Assembly: GCA_034436295.1 (NCBI GenBank)
Contig: DAOTVT010000071.1
Location: 6,403-70,402 of the forward strand
DNA length: 64,000 nucleotides
Direction: 5' to 3'
Source: DTLA01 sp034436295
Lineage (GTDB): Bacteria; Chloroflexota; Anaerolineae; DTLA01
The position numbers were made by a program, and so were the translations under genes. Below the pieces are notes generated by a model. The model saw nothing but the letters and a program-made list of their open reading frames with translations. It searched no databases and had not been told where the DNA came from. This document shows positions 9,205 through 17,116 of the stretch, piece by piece. Each line of letters starts with the position of its first letter. Positions within the stretch are counted from its first letter, which is position 1.

Positions 9205-10611
9205 CTAAAAAGGCCCCATGGGGCCGCCGACGATGCCGCCCACGCCCGGGATACGGCCGCTGGTGGTTGTGGTGGTGGACACTACCACCGTATCCCCTTC
9301 TCGCAGGCCCGTCCCCGTAACTTCGGTCATGGTGCCGTTGCTCAGTCCGATGGTAACCGGCAACTGGATGATCTGCCCCTCCACCATGACCTCCACGTAG
9401 TAGCCCTGGTTGCGGCCCAGGGAACGGATGGCGCGGTTGGGCACCATGAGCACGTTCTTCCGCTCGTCCACGATGATGTTGATGCTGGCGGTCATCCCGG
9501 GCTTCACCGGCAGGTCGGTGGGGTCAAGGTTGATGGTTACCGGATAGTTCACCACCCCCTGGGTAACGGTGCCGATGAGGGCGATTTTGGTAACCTGGCC
9601 GCTTATGGTCTGCGTGGAGATGGCGTCCAGGGTGATTTGTGCGCGCTGGCCCACCTTGACCTGCACGGCGTCCACTTCGGGCAGGTTGGCCTGAATCTGG
9701 AGATGATCCAGGTCGGCGATGGACATGGCGACGGTGTTCGCTGCCACCGTCTGGCCCGTGATGATGTTGATGGCGGTAATGGTGCCGTCAAAGGGGGCCT
9801 TGAGTGTGGCGCTGTCCAGATTCTTGCGCGCGGTGTCCAGCGCCAGTTTCGCCTGGGTTACCTGGGCCTCGGCGCTGAGGAGTTCCTCCTCGGTGGGCCC
9901 CGCCATCAACTTGTCATAGGCGTCCTGGGCCTGGAGCATCTGGGCGTAGGCGCTCTTGATGGGCGCGTCGCTCACGCTGGCCATGGCAATGCGGTAGTTG
10001 TCCAGCGCGGTCTGGTAGGCTTCGGTGGCCTGCTGGAGTTGGGTGGCCTGGGGGAGCATGGCGATATTGGGGCGCCACGAGACGGCGTCGTAGGCCGCCT
10101 GGGCTTCCTGGAGCGTCTTGCGGGCCTTCTCCAGGGCGGCCTCGGCCTGGGCGATCTGCCATTCCACTGGCTTGGCCTTGGCGGCCTCGTAGGCGGCCTT
10201 GGCGCTGGCGAGGGCCGCTTCGGCCTGGGCGATTTCCGTCTTCGTGGGCGGGGACTTCAGGTCCGCCAGGTTCTTCTCGGCGAGGCGCAGCGACAGTTCG
10301 GCGCTGGCGACCTGCGCCTCCAGCGTCGTGGTGTCCAGGCGGGCCAGCGGTTGCCCTGCCGTAACCTTGTCGCCCTCGGCCACCAGAATTTCCACCACCG
10401 TGCCGGCGATGCCGAAGGTGAGGTCCATGGACTGGGCCGCGCGCACCGTGCCGGAAGTGCCCACGATGGCCTGCAGGTCTCCGCGTTGCACCGTGGATGT
10501 CTGCGGCGCGGCGCTGCTGGCCTTGCGGGATGCGTTCCAGCGGCTGAATCCGAAGATGGCCGCAGCCACCAACACAATGACCAGGATGATCCAGATGGTT
10601 CTCTTCTGCAT
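9205..10611 (-). CDS. MacA/HlyD-family membrane fusion protein
   Basis: 468 residues from the ATG at 10609-10611 (preceded by GGAGG). One N-terminal membrane anchor (residues 4-22) is followed by a lipoyl-like half (GIAGTVVEILVAEGDKVTAG), a long alanine/glutamine-rich coiled-coil hairpin (about 115-260), the second lipoyl half (APFDGTITAINIITGQTVAA) and beta-barrel/membrane-proximal domains. In a cell without an outer membrane such proteins act as extracytoplasmic adaptors for the MacB-type permease. It is first gene of the efflux operon; an AT-rich region just upstream (about 10670-10690) probably holds the promoter. Confidence 0.92.
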   Translation of the reverse strand: MQKRTIWIILVIVLVAAAIFGFSRWNASRKASSAAPQTSTVQRGDLQAIVGTSGTVRAAQSMDLTFGIAGTVVEILVAEGDKVTAGQPLARLDTTTLEAQVASAELSLRLAEKNLADLKSPPTKTEIAQAEAALASAKAAYEAAKAKPVEWQIAQAEAALEKARKTLQEAQAAYDAVSWRPNIAMLPQATQLQQATEAYQTALDNYRIAMASVSDAPIKSAYAQMLQAQDAYDKLMAGPTEEELLSAEAQVTQAKLALDTARKNLDSATLKAPFDGTITAINIITGQTVAANTVAMSIADLDHLQIQANLPEVDAVQVKVGQRAQITLDAISTQTISGQVTKIALIGTVTQGVVNYPVTINLDPTDLPVKPGMTASINIIVDERKNVLMVPNRAIRSLGRNQGYYVEVMVEGQIIQLPVTIGLSNGTMTEVTGTGLREGDTVVVSTTTTTSGRIPGVGGIVGGPMGPF

Positions 10612-10755
10612 GCCGCCCTCCATCTCAATCTGGCGCGGGGTTGCTCCCTGCGGCAACACCGCAGCGCGAACTGCTATTATTGTATCATGAATGAGGCGCG
10701 GCTACATGAAAGGCAGATTAGAGGCCTGTGGTGAAAGTGTAAAATCCACGCGAAA

Positions 10756-10790
10756 CGGGCGGACAGCCTTTCGTGGGGGCCGTCCGCCCG
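10756..10790 (-). terminator. Terminator of the cytochrome/NrfD operon
   Basis: A GC-rich stem (CGGGCGGAC pairing with GTCCGCCCG) lies 20 bases after the NrfD stop and is followed on the minus strand by TTTCG. The T tract is short, so this is probable rather than certain. Confidence 0.6.
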
Positions 10791-10810
10791 CAGGAGGGGA
10801 AGGTGGCAAC

Positions 10811-12136
10811 CTAGTGCGTCTCGTGCGCGCCCTCTTCGGGGAAGACGGGCAGGTATTTCGCCGCCAGGTAGAAGGCCAGCACGCCGAACCCCAAGAGGGT
10901 AACGGTTACGACCAGTTCCATCCACGAGGGGCTGTAGATGTTGCCGGTGTACGAGAGCAGGCCGAGCCACGAAACGTTGAGGCGGTTGAGCGCCACGCCG
11001 AACAGAACCACGAGCCACGCCGCGCCGTACAGCACCTTCGGGTTGCGGCGCAGCGATGGCACGGCGAACAGGATCATGGGGGCGATCACGCCCAACGCCA
11101 TCTCCACCCAGAACGTCGCGGCCTGCAGCGTCGGCTCAAAGGCGCGGGGCCACGCGCCGCGCGCCGTGATGTCCACAAACCGCGCCGCCAGGTACACCGC
11201 CAGGACTACCGAGGCAATCTGTCCCAGTTCGGCCAGCAGGTGCTGCTCCAGTCCGCGCTTGAAGGCGCGGGAACTCAGGTTGGACTCCACGATGGTCATG
11301 GCGAACCCGACCGCCACCGCCGACAGCCAGAAGAAGACCGGCAGGTACAGCGAGTACCACAGCGGGTGGAGTTTCTGCGGGACGATGACCCACAGGGAGC
11401 CGAGCGACGACTGGTGGAGCGTGGACAGCACCACGCCCAGGATGATGAACACGATGGACACTTTCTTGAGCCAGCGATAGAGGGGCACGGTGGGCAAGCG
11501 TCGGGTAACGGCCTCAATCTGGTTCACGCGCTCCAGGATGACGGGCAGGAACTCCACGAACAGGACGACGGTGTACGTGGCGACGCAGATGCCCACTTCC
11601 CAGAGCACCGAGTGGTACTGCCAGTGCACCAGAGGCCGCCAGACGTTGTAGGGCCGGCCCAAGTCTACCAGGAGCGCGGCGATGACCAGCAGGTAGCCCA
11701 GGAAGGCCGTGAGGATGGCCGGGCGCACCAGTGGCTCAAAGCGGCGGATGCGGAAGATGTGCACCGTGGCGGCCATGACGAACCCGCCCGCCGCCAGCGC
11801 CACGCCGCTCATCACGTCAAACCCGATCCAGAACCCCAGCGCGAAACGGTCGCTGAGGTTGGTTACGGCGCCGAGGCCGAACATGAACCGCACCAGGATG
11901 ATGGCGGTGCCGGTGGCCATGACGCCGATGAGCGCCAGGTCGCGCAGCACCTTCCAGGGCGAGCGCACGCGGGGCACCGTGATGACGATGCGCTCGGCAG
12001 CGGCGGTGGCTGCGCCCTGGGAACGCCCTGCCAGGCGCAGGGCCAGGAACCGCGCGCCGACGAGGAACGCCACCGGAATGCCGATGCTCAACGCGGCCAC
12101 GATCCAGAACGCGGGGTAGGCAACGATTTCGCCCAT
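10811..12136 (-). CDS. nrfD: NrfD/PsrC-family integral membrane subunit
   Basis: 441 residues with about ten hydrophobic helices and no heme or FeS motifs, as in NrfD/PsrC/DsrP quinone-binding membrane subunits. It would exchange electrons between the quinone pool and the ferredoxin-like subunit encoded directly upstream (its start at 12136 follows that gene's stop by three bases). No molybdopterin catalytic subunit is encoded nearby, so this resembles DsrJOP-like or stand-alone cytochrome-ferredoxin-NrfD modules rather than a complete polysulfide or nitrite reductase. Direction of electron flow is not evident from sequence. Confidence 0.85.
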   Translation of the reverse strand: MGEIVAYPAFWIVAALSIGIPVAFLVGARFLALRLAGRSQGAATAAAERIVITVPRVRSPWKVLRDLALIGVMATGTAIILVRFMFGLGAVTNLSDRFALGFWIGFDVMSGVALAAGGFVMAATVHIFRIRRFEPLVRPAILTAFLGYLLVIAALLVDLGRPYNVWRPLVHWQYHSVLWEVGICVATYTVVLFVEFLPVILERVNQIEAVTRRLPTVPLYRWLKKVSIVFIILGVVLSTLHQSSLGSLWVIVPQKLHPLWYSLYLPVFFWLSAVAVGFAMTIVESNLSSRAFKRGLEQHLLAELGQIASVVLAVYLAARFVDITARGAWPRAFEPTLQAATFWVEMALGVIAPMILFAVPSLRRNPKVLYGAAWLVVLFGVALNRLNVSWLGLLSYTGNIYSPSWMELVVTVTLLGFGVLAFYLAAKYLPVFPEEGAHETH

Positions 12137-12139
12137 GGG

Positions 12140-13072
12140 CTACTCCTCCTTGTCCGGGGCATCGGTCGCGGCGTCGGCTTCCACGGGCACGGCAACCGCG
12201 GGCTTCCGATGGGTGTAGAGCGCCGTGCCGGTCATGAACGCGGCCATGCCGAAGATCACGTAGGGGAGTTTGTACAGAATCTTCTCGGTCTGCTTGGGCG
12301 GCGCAACCAACGGCAGATTCGCCGGAAAGCCGAGCCGATCAAAGGGCACGTCGGAGAGGTAGAGCACCGAGGTGCCACCGACCTCGGATTCTCCGAAGAC
12401 GTGATCCACATAGCGGTCGGGGTGCGAAGCGATGCGGGCATGGGCCTGGGCCAGCAGGTCGTCGCGCCTGCCGAAGCGGATAGCGCCCGTGGGGCAGGCC
12501 GCCACGCAGGCAGGCTCCTCGCCCTCCTTGAGCCGCTCGTAGCACATCCAGCACTTGTTGATGGTGGGCGTGATGCTGTTGTCCCAGTTGAAGCGCGGGA
12601 TGGCGAACGGGCAGGCGACCTCGCAGTAGCGGCATCCCAGGCAGCGGCTGGCGCGGTAGATGACGGGGCCTTCGCCGCTGCTGTGCATGGCGGCGGCAGG
12701 ACAGGCCGACACGCACGCGGCTTCCAGGCAGTGCATGCACTGTCGCTTGACATAACGGGTAACGATCTCCCCGCGCAGGTTGGCCACCTGGAACGCCTCC
12801 ACGAAGGTGTAGGTGTCGGCTTCCAGGGCGGCGGGCACCTTCCCCGGTATCTGCGGCAGGCCGTTGGCTTCCTTGCACGCCAGCGCGCACGAGTTACAGC
12901 CGGTGCAGCGGGTGAGGTCAATCAGCATGCCCCAGGTGGGGCCTGCGGGCGCTTCGGCGGCCAGCGCGGTGGTCTCGGGCAGCAAGGACGCCGCCGCAGC
13001 CGCAGCCGCGCCCAACCCCAGACTCTTCAGAAAGTCGCGGCGGGAGATTCGGGCTTTGTCTAGATCGTCCAT
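12140..13072 (-). CDS. Tat-exported ferredoxin-like subunit with four [4Fe-4S] clusters
   Basis: 310 residues. A twin-arginine signal (ISRRDFLKSLGLGAAAAA) is followed by four cysteine groups: CTGCNSCALACK, CMHCLEAACVSACP, CLGCRYCEVACP and CWMCYERLKEGEEPACVAACP-type spacing. This is the NrfC/PsrB/DsrO pattern that wires periplasmic cytochromes to an NrfD quinone site. A C-terminal hydrophobic segment (FGMAAFMTGTALY) may tether it to the membrane. The start ATG at 13070-13072 overlaps the 3' end of the cytochrome gene by 13 bases, so the three genes form one coupled operon. A much longer reading frame continues upstream but lies inside the cytochrome gene and is not real. Confidence 0.92.
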   Translation of the reverse strand: MDDLDKARISRRDFLKSLGLGAAAAAAASLLPETTALAAEAPAGPTWGMLIDLTRCTGCNSCALACKEANGLPQIPGKVPAALEADTYTFVEAFQVANLRGEIVTRYVKRQCMHCLEAACVSACPAAAMHSSGEGPVIYRASRCLGCRYCEVACPFAIPRFNWDNSITPTINKCWMCYERLKEGEEPACVAACPTGAIRFGRRDDLLAQAHARIASHPDRYVDHVFGESEVGGTSVLYLSDVPFDRLGFPANLPLVAPPKQTEKILYKLPYVIFGMAAFMTGTALYTHRKPAVAVPVEADAATDAPDKEE

Positions 13073-13992
13073 GGCTTGCCTCTCCTCTGGGCAATGTAGC
13101 CAATCAGCAGGATGGCAACGACACCCAGTACCCCGCCGATGCCCAGGCCCACGCCCAGCGTTACAATCGCTAGGTTGCGCAGGGTGCCGTTGGCGCGCTC
13201 CGCGGCCTCCAGTTGGTCGGCCAGGACTTTGGCGGGATCGGCCTGGGCCGCCGTGCCCGACGTGGTGGGCACGGTGCCTTTGGCATGGCAGCCGACGCAG
13301 GATTCGGCCGGCGGGGCGAAACTGTGGTCGGGCGCGTTGCCCCCGCCTTTGGTGCTCACCAGGCTCACCCCTGCCTCGCGCGAGCGGCCGACGGGGACGT
13401 GGCAGACCGTGCACGCAATGCCCAGGCTGTCGTGCTCGGTGTGGGGGAACGATTCCAGTTTGGCGCGGTGGCACGACGTGCAGAGTTGCTCTGCCGGCAG
13501 CCGCAGGGCCTGCGAATGGGCGTTGTGGCACCCGATGCACTGGACGTTCATCTGGGCATGGGGCGTGGTTTCCCACTGGTCGTAGGTCTTCGCGTGGCAC
13601 TCCTGGCACGCGGCGGAGTCGGTGGGAAGTTTCATCAACGCGCTGCGCGGGTGGCCCTCCACATAGGGCCCGTGGCAGGCTTCGCACTCCACGTCTTTGT
13701 AAGCGCACGTGCCGTCGGATGCGTTGAAGGCGGTGGTGTGGCACCGCAGGCAGGCGCGGTCAGCATCGGGCGGGACGGACGACGTGGCCTTGGCGTGGGT
13801 AGAGTTCTGCCAGGCTCGCGCCTCGGCCGAGTGACATGCGGCGCACTGGTCGGGCCCCTTGTACGTCGGGGCGGGTTCCTGGGCCAGCGCCGCCTGCGAG
13901 AGCGCCAACAGCATGGCCAGAGCAAGGACGCAGCCGACGATCAGCCCATTGAGCAGGGCATGGCTGCGGTACGGATGACAACGAGTGTTCAT
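13060..13992 (-). CDS. Octaheme c-type cytochrome with C-terminal membrane anchor
   Basis: 310 residues. A signal peptide ends near ALAQEPAP. Eight CXXCH heme sites follow in order: CAACH, CLRCH, CEACH, CQECH, CIGCH, CTSCH, CTVCH, CVGCH. A single C-terminal membrane helix (GLGIGGVLGVVAILLIGY) anchors the protein outside the membrane. The spacing resembles the cytochrome c554/NrfH-like multiheme group, with no obvious catalytic lysine-type heme site, so it is more likely an electron carrier than a reductase. It is followed by the ferredoxin and NrfD genes with which it should form one complex. Confidence 0.9.
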   Translation of the reverse strand: MNTRCHPYRSHALLNGLIVGCVLALAMLLALSQAALAQEPAPTYKGPDQCAACHSAEARAWQNSTHAKATSSVPPDADRACLRCHTTAFNASDGTCAYKDVECEACHGPYVEGHPRSALMKLPTDSAACQECHAKTYDQWETTPHAQMNVQCIGCHNAHSQALRLPAEQLCTSCHRAKLESFPHTEHDSLGIACTVCHVPVGRSREAGVSLVSTKGGGNAPDHSFAPPAESCVGCHAKGTVPTTSGTAAQADPAKVLADQLEAAERANGTLRNLAIVTLGVGLGIGGVLGVVAILLIGYIAQRRGKPWTI

Positions 13993-14063
13993 GCAATTCC
14001 TCCATGTGCAGAATGTAGTGGGTGAGGCCCTTCGCGCTCAAGACCTCGCGGCGCGACTCCCGA

Positions 14064-14186
14064 CTATGCCGGCGAGCGGTCCACGCGATTGAGCAGCACC
14101 GCCGCCAACGCCAGCATCAGGATGGGAACGCCCAAGCGCACGAGCATCATTCCCAAAATCACCAAATCGTCCATTATGGTCATCAT
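14064..14186 (-). CDS. 40-residue single-helix membrane peptide, first gene of the cytochrome operon
   Basis: The frame starts with ATG ATG at 14181-14186 behind a strong GGAGGTGG ribosome site and encodes MMTIMDDLVILGMMLVRLGV, then PILMLALAAVLLNRVDRSPA. It is one hydrophobic helix with a short basic tail. It ends 71 bases before the cytochrome start on the same strand. Its helix resembles the N-terminus of the divergent gene at 14486-14836 (shared RLGVPI core), which argues it is a real gene. It may be an assembly factor or small subunit of the cytochrome-NrfD complex; that role is inferred from position only. Confidence 0.6.
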   Translation of the reverse strand: MMTIMDDLVILGMMLVRLGVPILMLALAAVLLNRVDRSPA

Positions 14187-14485
14187 CTTCCACCTCCTAT
14201 ATGGTGTGAGGGATCGGTGTCCCTCTTTCTCCACTTCTAGCGTATCACAGCGAACCGTGGAATTCCATACGGAATTGCGTCCATTTTGCAGTGGGAAAAC
14301 CCCCCATTGGTCCTCCCTGTACGCGGGAACTGCCGACGCAGGGCATGGGGAGTTCTGCTCATTGGAGAATGGACATAAGACCCGATAGCCTTTCGCGGCT
14401 GCATCGGGTATCCTATAGGTGGAACAGAAGATTGTAGGCCGTGTAGTGCCCCCTCGGGGGCGGTGAAAGATTAAGGAGGTCGGCG
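14187..14485. promoter_or_regulatory. Divergent promoter region of the cytochrome operon and the cysteine-rich membrane protein
   Basis: About 300 bases with no gene, between two head-to-head genes with strong ribosome sites. It is less GC-rich than the surroundings. A TATAGG box is visible at 14414-14419, but no pair of boxes is convincing enough to assign individually. No palindrome of operator length stood out. Confidence 0.45.
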
Positions 14486-14836
14486 ATGGAAACAGTACTT
14501 GCGGTAATCGGGTTGTTTGTGTTGCGGTTGGGGGTGCCCATCGTGGTGATGGTGCTCCTGTCGTGGGGCGTGAGCGCCTACGTGCAACGCGAGGAAGCCC
14601 GCGCCCTGGAGGCCGAGAAGAGGGAGGCCCTGGCCCGCGCGGTGGCCGAGGCTGCAGTGCCCCAGGCGTGCTGGGATGTCAAGGGGTGCAGCGCCGAGGA
14701 CAAGGCCGACTGCCCGGCTGTGCGGCGGCCCGACCTGCCCTGCTGGCTCGCCAAGCAACTGGCTGTCGGCAGGCTGTCTCCCGCCTGCGAGGCGTGCCCG
14801 ATGTACCAGAGGAGCCTTGCCGCAGCCCGCGCCTGA
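14486..14836 (+). CDS. Small membrane protein with cysteine-rich two-CW-like tail
   Basis: 116 residues. One N-terminal membrane helix (VLRLGVPIVVMVLLSW) is followed by a charged coiled segment (REEARALEAEKREALARAV). A C-terminal module has the cysteines CWDVKGC, DC, PCW and CEAC in the order of the two-CW/CP-type cysteine modules found at the ends of PAS and chemoreceptor-like proteins in anaerobes. The cysteines could bind metal or sense redox state. It is transcribed away from the cytochrome operon from a shared region and its helix resembles the 40-residue peptide that starts that operon. The ribosome site AAGGAGG at 14473-14479 is strong. Function unknown. Confidence 0.75.
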   Translation: METVLAVIGLFVLRLGVPIVVMVLLSWGVSAYVQREEARALEAEKREALARAVAEAAVPQACWDVKGCSAEDKADCPAVRRPDLPCWLAKQLAVGRLSPACEACPMYQRSLAAARA

Positions 14837-14872
14837 CCTCCTGTTTGGCCATAGCAGTTTGGGCGATGCGCG

Positions 14873-14905
14873 AAAGCAGCCCCGATGCTGGGGGCTGCTT
14901 TTGTT
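14873..14905 (+). terminator. Rho-independent terminator
   Basis: AAAGCAGCCCC pairs with GGGGCTGCTTT across a short loop and runs into TTTTGTTTTG, 37 bases after the cysteine-rich protein gene. Confidence 0.85.
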
Positions 14906-14917
14906 TTGTCCGGGCAC

Positions 14918-14946
14918 TTGACGATGCTCCCGTCGGGTGGTATAAG
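14918..14946 (+). promoter_or_regulatory. Promoter for dppA
   Basis: TTGACG, 17 bases, TATAAG, directly behind the preceding terminator and about 80 bases before the dppA start. Confidence 0.65.
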
Positions 14947-15026
14947 AGAGTTGTGTCGCCGCGAGCGCGGGAACGTTCGCGGGTTCCCGATGGCTTGCGA
15001 GTCCCAACCCTGGGGAGTTGTGTACG

Positions 15027-15839
15027 ATGAACGTTCTGATCTCGGTGGACATGGAAGGCATCTCCGGCGTGGTTACGACCGATCACGTTACCGCCACCCA
15101 CAAGGAGTACGACCGCTTCCGCAAGTTGATGACCGCCGACGCCAATGCCGCCGTTGAGGGGGCGCTCGCGGGCGGGGCCACACGCGTGGTGGTCAACGAC
15201 AGCCACGGGGGCATGGCCAACATCTTGCTGGAGGAGTTGAACCCCGCCGCCGAACTCATCTCGGGAAGCCCCAAGCCGTTGAGCATGATGGAGGGCATCG
15301 GCCCGAATGTGGACGCGGTGTTCTTCGTGGGCTACCATTCGCGCATGGGCACGGGCGGGGGTGTCCTGGCCCATACCTACGCAGGGAGCATCGTTACCGA
15401 GTTGCGCCTGAACGGGCAGGCCGTCGGCGAGACGGGGCTGAACGCCGCCGTGGCCGGGGCCTACGGCGTGCCGGTGGTGCTGGTAACCGGCGACCGTGCG
15501 GTTACCGAGGAGGCCCGCGCGCTGCTCGGCGACATAGAGACGGTCGCCGTCAAGGAGGGCGTGGGGTGGAAAGCCGCGCGCTGCCTGCACCCCGATGTGG
15601 CGCATCGGCAGATACGGGAAGCCGCCGAGCGCGCCATGCGCAAGAGGGTGGCGCCGTTTGTGGTGGCGACGCCCGTGGAGGTGCGGGCCGTGTTCCAGCG
15701 CCTGGCCCAGGCCGATATGGCCGCGCTGATTCCCGGCAGCCGCCGAACCGACGGCCTGACCCTGGAGTTCACAGCGCCGGACATGGAGACCGCGTACAGG
15801 ACGTTCCGCGCGATGGTGGCTCTGGCCGGCACGGTGTGA
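15027..15839 (+). CDS. dppA: D-aminopeptidase, M55 (DppA) family
   Basis: 270 residues, usual for M55 zinc peptidases. The metal-binding start ISVDMEGISG (D8, E10), the NDSHGGMAN motif and the FVGYHSRMG segment match the DppA decamer family, which removes D-amino acids from D-Ala peptides. The first ATG of the frame that gives a normal N-terminus is 15027; an upstream in-frame start would add three residues. A promoter lies upstream. It is followed 54 bases later by a TPR protein of unknown role. Confidence 0.9.
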   Translation: MNVLISVDMEGISGVVTTDHVTATHKEYDRFRKLMTADANAAVEGALAGGATRVVVNDSHGGMANILLEELNPAAELISGSPKPLSMMEGIGPNVDAVFFVGYHSRMGTGGGVLAHTYAGSIVTELRLNGQAVGETGLNAAVAGAYGVPVVLVTGDRAVTEEARALLGDIETVAVKEGVGWKAARCLHPDVAHRQIREAAERAMRKRVAPFVVATPVEVRAVFQRLAQADMAALIPGSRRTDGLTLEFTAPDMETAYRTFRAMVALAGTV

Positions 15840-15893
15840 AGTACGGACAGAGTAGGGATGAAGTCAAGACTTGAAGAGACCGAGGGGAGAGAG

Positions 15894-16895
15894 ATGAAAG
15901 GATTAGCAAAAAAGAAAGCACAGCCACAACCGTCGGCAGAGCAGGAAGAACCCAAGAAATCCAAGCGCCGCGCCCCAAGGGTGGTCGTGGACCCACGCGT
16001 GATGGAACGGTCGCTGGCGCACGTCCACCGCGTGCTGGAGGAAAGGGCTCCCGAGACTCCGGAGGAAGCGCAGGCCATTCTGGACGAGTTGATGGCATCT
16101 GGCGAGATTCCTCAGGTCCCCCCGCGGAGCCCGCTGGAGCAAGCGCAGGAGATCATGTACGACGCGTGGGAGGCGAGGGGCGCCAAGCGGGCCAAACTGG
16201 CGCGCGAAGCCCTGAAAGTCTCGCCCGACTGCGCCGATGCCTACGTGCTTCTTGCGGAGGAAACCGCACGTACCGCGCAGGAAGCGCATGACCTGTTTGA
16301 GCAAGGGGTGAAAGCCGGGGAGCGGGTGCTTGGAGCCCGCATGTTCCAGGAGGAGGCGGGGAACTTCTGGGGGATTCTGGAGACCCGGCCGTACATGCGA
16401 GCGCGCGCCGGCCTTGCCTGGAGCCTGTGGGCGATGGGGAAGCGCCAGGAGGCTATAGATCATCTTTGGGACTTGCTCCGCTTGAACCCCAACGACAACC
16501 AGGGGAACCGTTACGCGCTCATGGCCTGGCTGTTGGCCACGGGGGACGATGCAGGGGCGCGGAGGCTGCTGGATCAGTATGCCGACGACCCCTCGGCTGG
16601 CTGGGCCTACAACCGCGCGATTCTGCTGTTCCGCAAGGTTGGCGACACGGCCAAATCCAGCCGCGCTCTGGACAAGGCGCTGGGCATGAACCCCTTTGTG
16701 CCGTTGTACCTGATTGGGGTGAAGGCGATGCCCTCGCGCATGCCTGGGTTCGTACAACCGGGCGGTGAAAGCGAGGCCATAGAGTATGTGGGCATAACAT
16801 GGGAGGTGTGGTTCGAGACCCCAGGCGCGCTGGACTGGCTTGTGAACGCGCTTGACCGCAAGATAGCGGCATTGGAAGCCAAGGTACGCCGTTGA
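15894..16895 (+). CDS. TPR-repeat protein (ST7-like)
   Basis: About 333 residues, cytoplasmic, no signal or membrane helix. A lysine-rich N-terminus (KGLAKKKAQPQPSAEQEEPK) leads to helical repeats. The central part, ARLALAREALKVSPDCADAY-type pattern followed by EAHDLFEQGVKAGER and RQEAIDHLWDLLRLNPND, resembles tetratricopeptide repeats and the bacterial relatives of the ST7 protein. Such proteins are binding scaffolds; no partner is indicated. An in-frame ATG at 15858 would lengthen it by 12 residues; 15894 is chosen for its GAGGGGAGAG ribosome site. Confidence 0.7.
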   Translation: MKGLAKKKAQPQPSAEQEEPKKSKRRAPRVVVDPRVMERSLAHVHRVLEERAPETPEEAQAILDELMASGEIPQVPPRSPLEQAQEIMYDAWEARGAKRAKLAREALKVSPDCADAYVLLAEETARTAQEAHDLFEQGVKAGERVLGARMFQEEAGNFWGILETRPYMRARAGLAWSLWAMGKRQEAIDHLWDLLRLNPNDNQGNRYALMAWLLATGDDAGARRLLDQYADDPSAGWAYNRAILLFRKVGDTAKSSRALDKALGMNPFVPLYLIGVKAMPSRMPGFVQPGGESEAIEYVGITWEVWFETPGALDWLVNALDRKIAALEAKVRR

Positions 16896-16971
16896 GCAGA
16901 CGCCTGGTAGCGCGCCTGGCCGCCTGACCTGCGCGCCCTTGTGCGCGGCTGCGTGGCGGGGCGTGCGCGCG

Positions 16972-17000
16972 TTGACAATCGGCCCCTCCGCACATATACT
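16972..17000 (+). promoter_or_regulatory. Promoter for smc
   Basis: TTGACA, 17 bases, TATACT: a near-perfect consensus, about 117 bases before the smc start. Confidence 0.75.
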
Positions 17001-17116
17001 TGTGCCTGACGGGTAGGTGCCTCCTCACGTTGCGCGACGTACCTGGCAGGAATCTGCGGCGTCGTCGTTTGCCCCAGGAGCGCCGATACCCCGCGTGGAC
17101 CTGTGCGGAGGGCAGA

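Noticed and set aside
13073..13744. N-terminal extension of the ferredoxin subunit
   Set aside because: It lies in another frame of the cytochrome gene; the Tat signal marks the real start at 13072.
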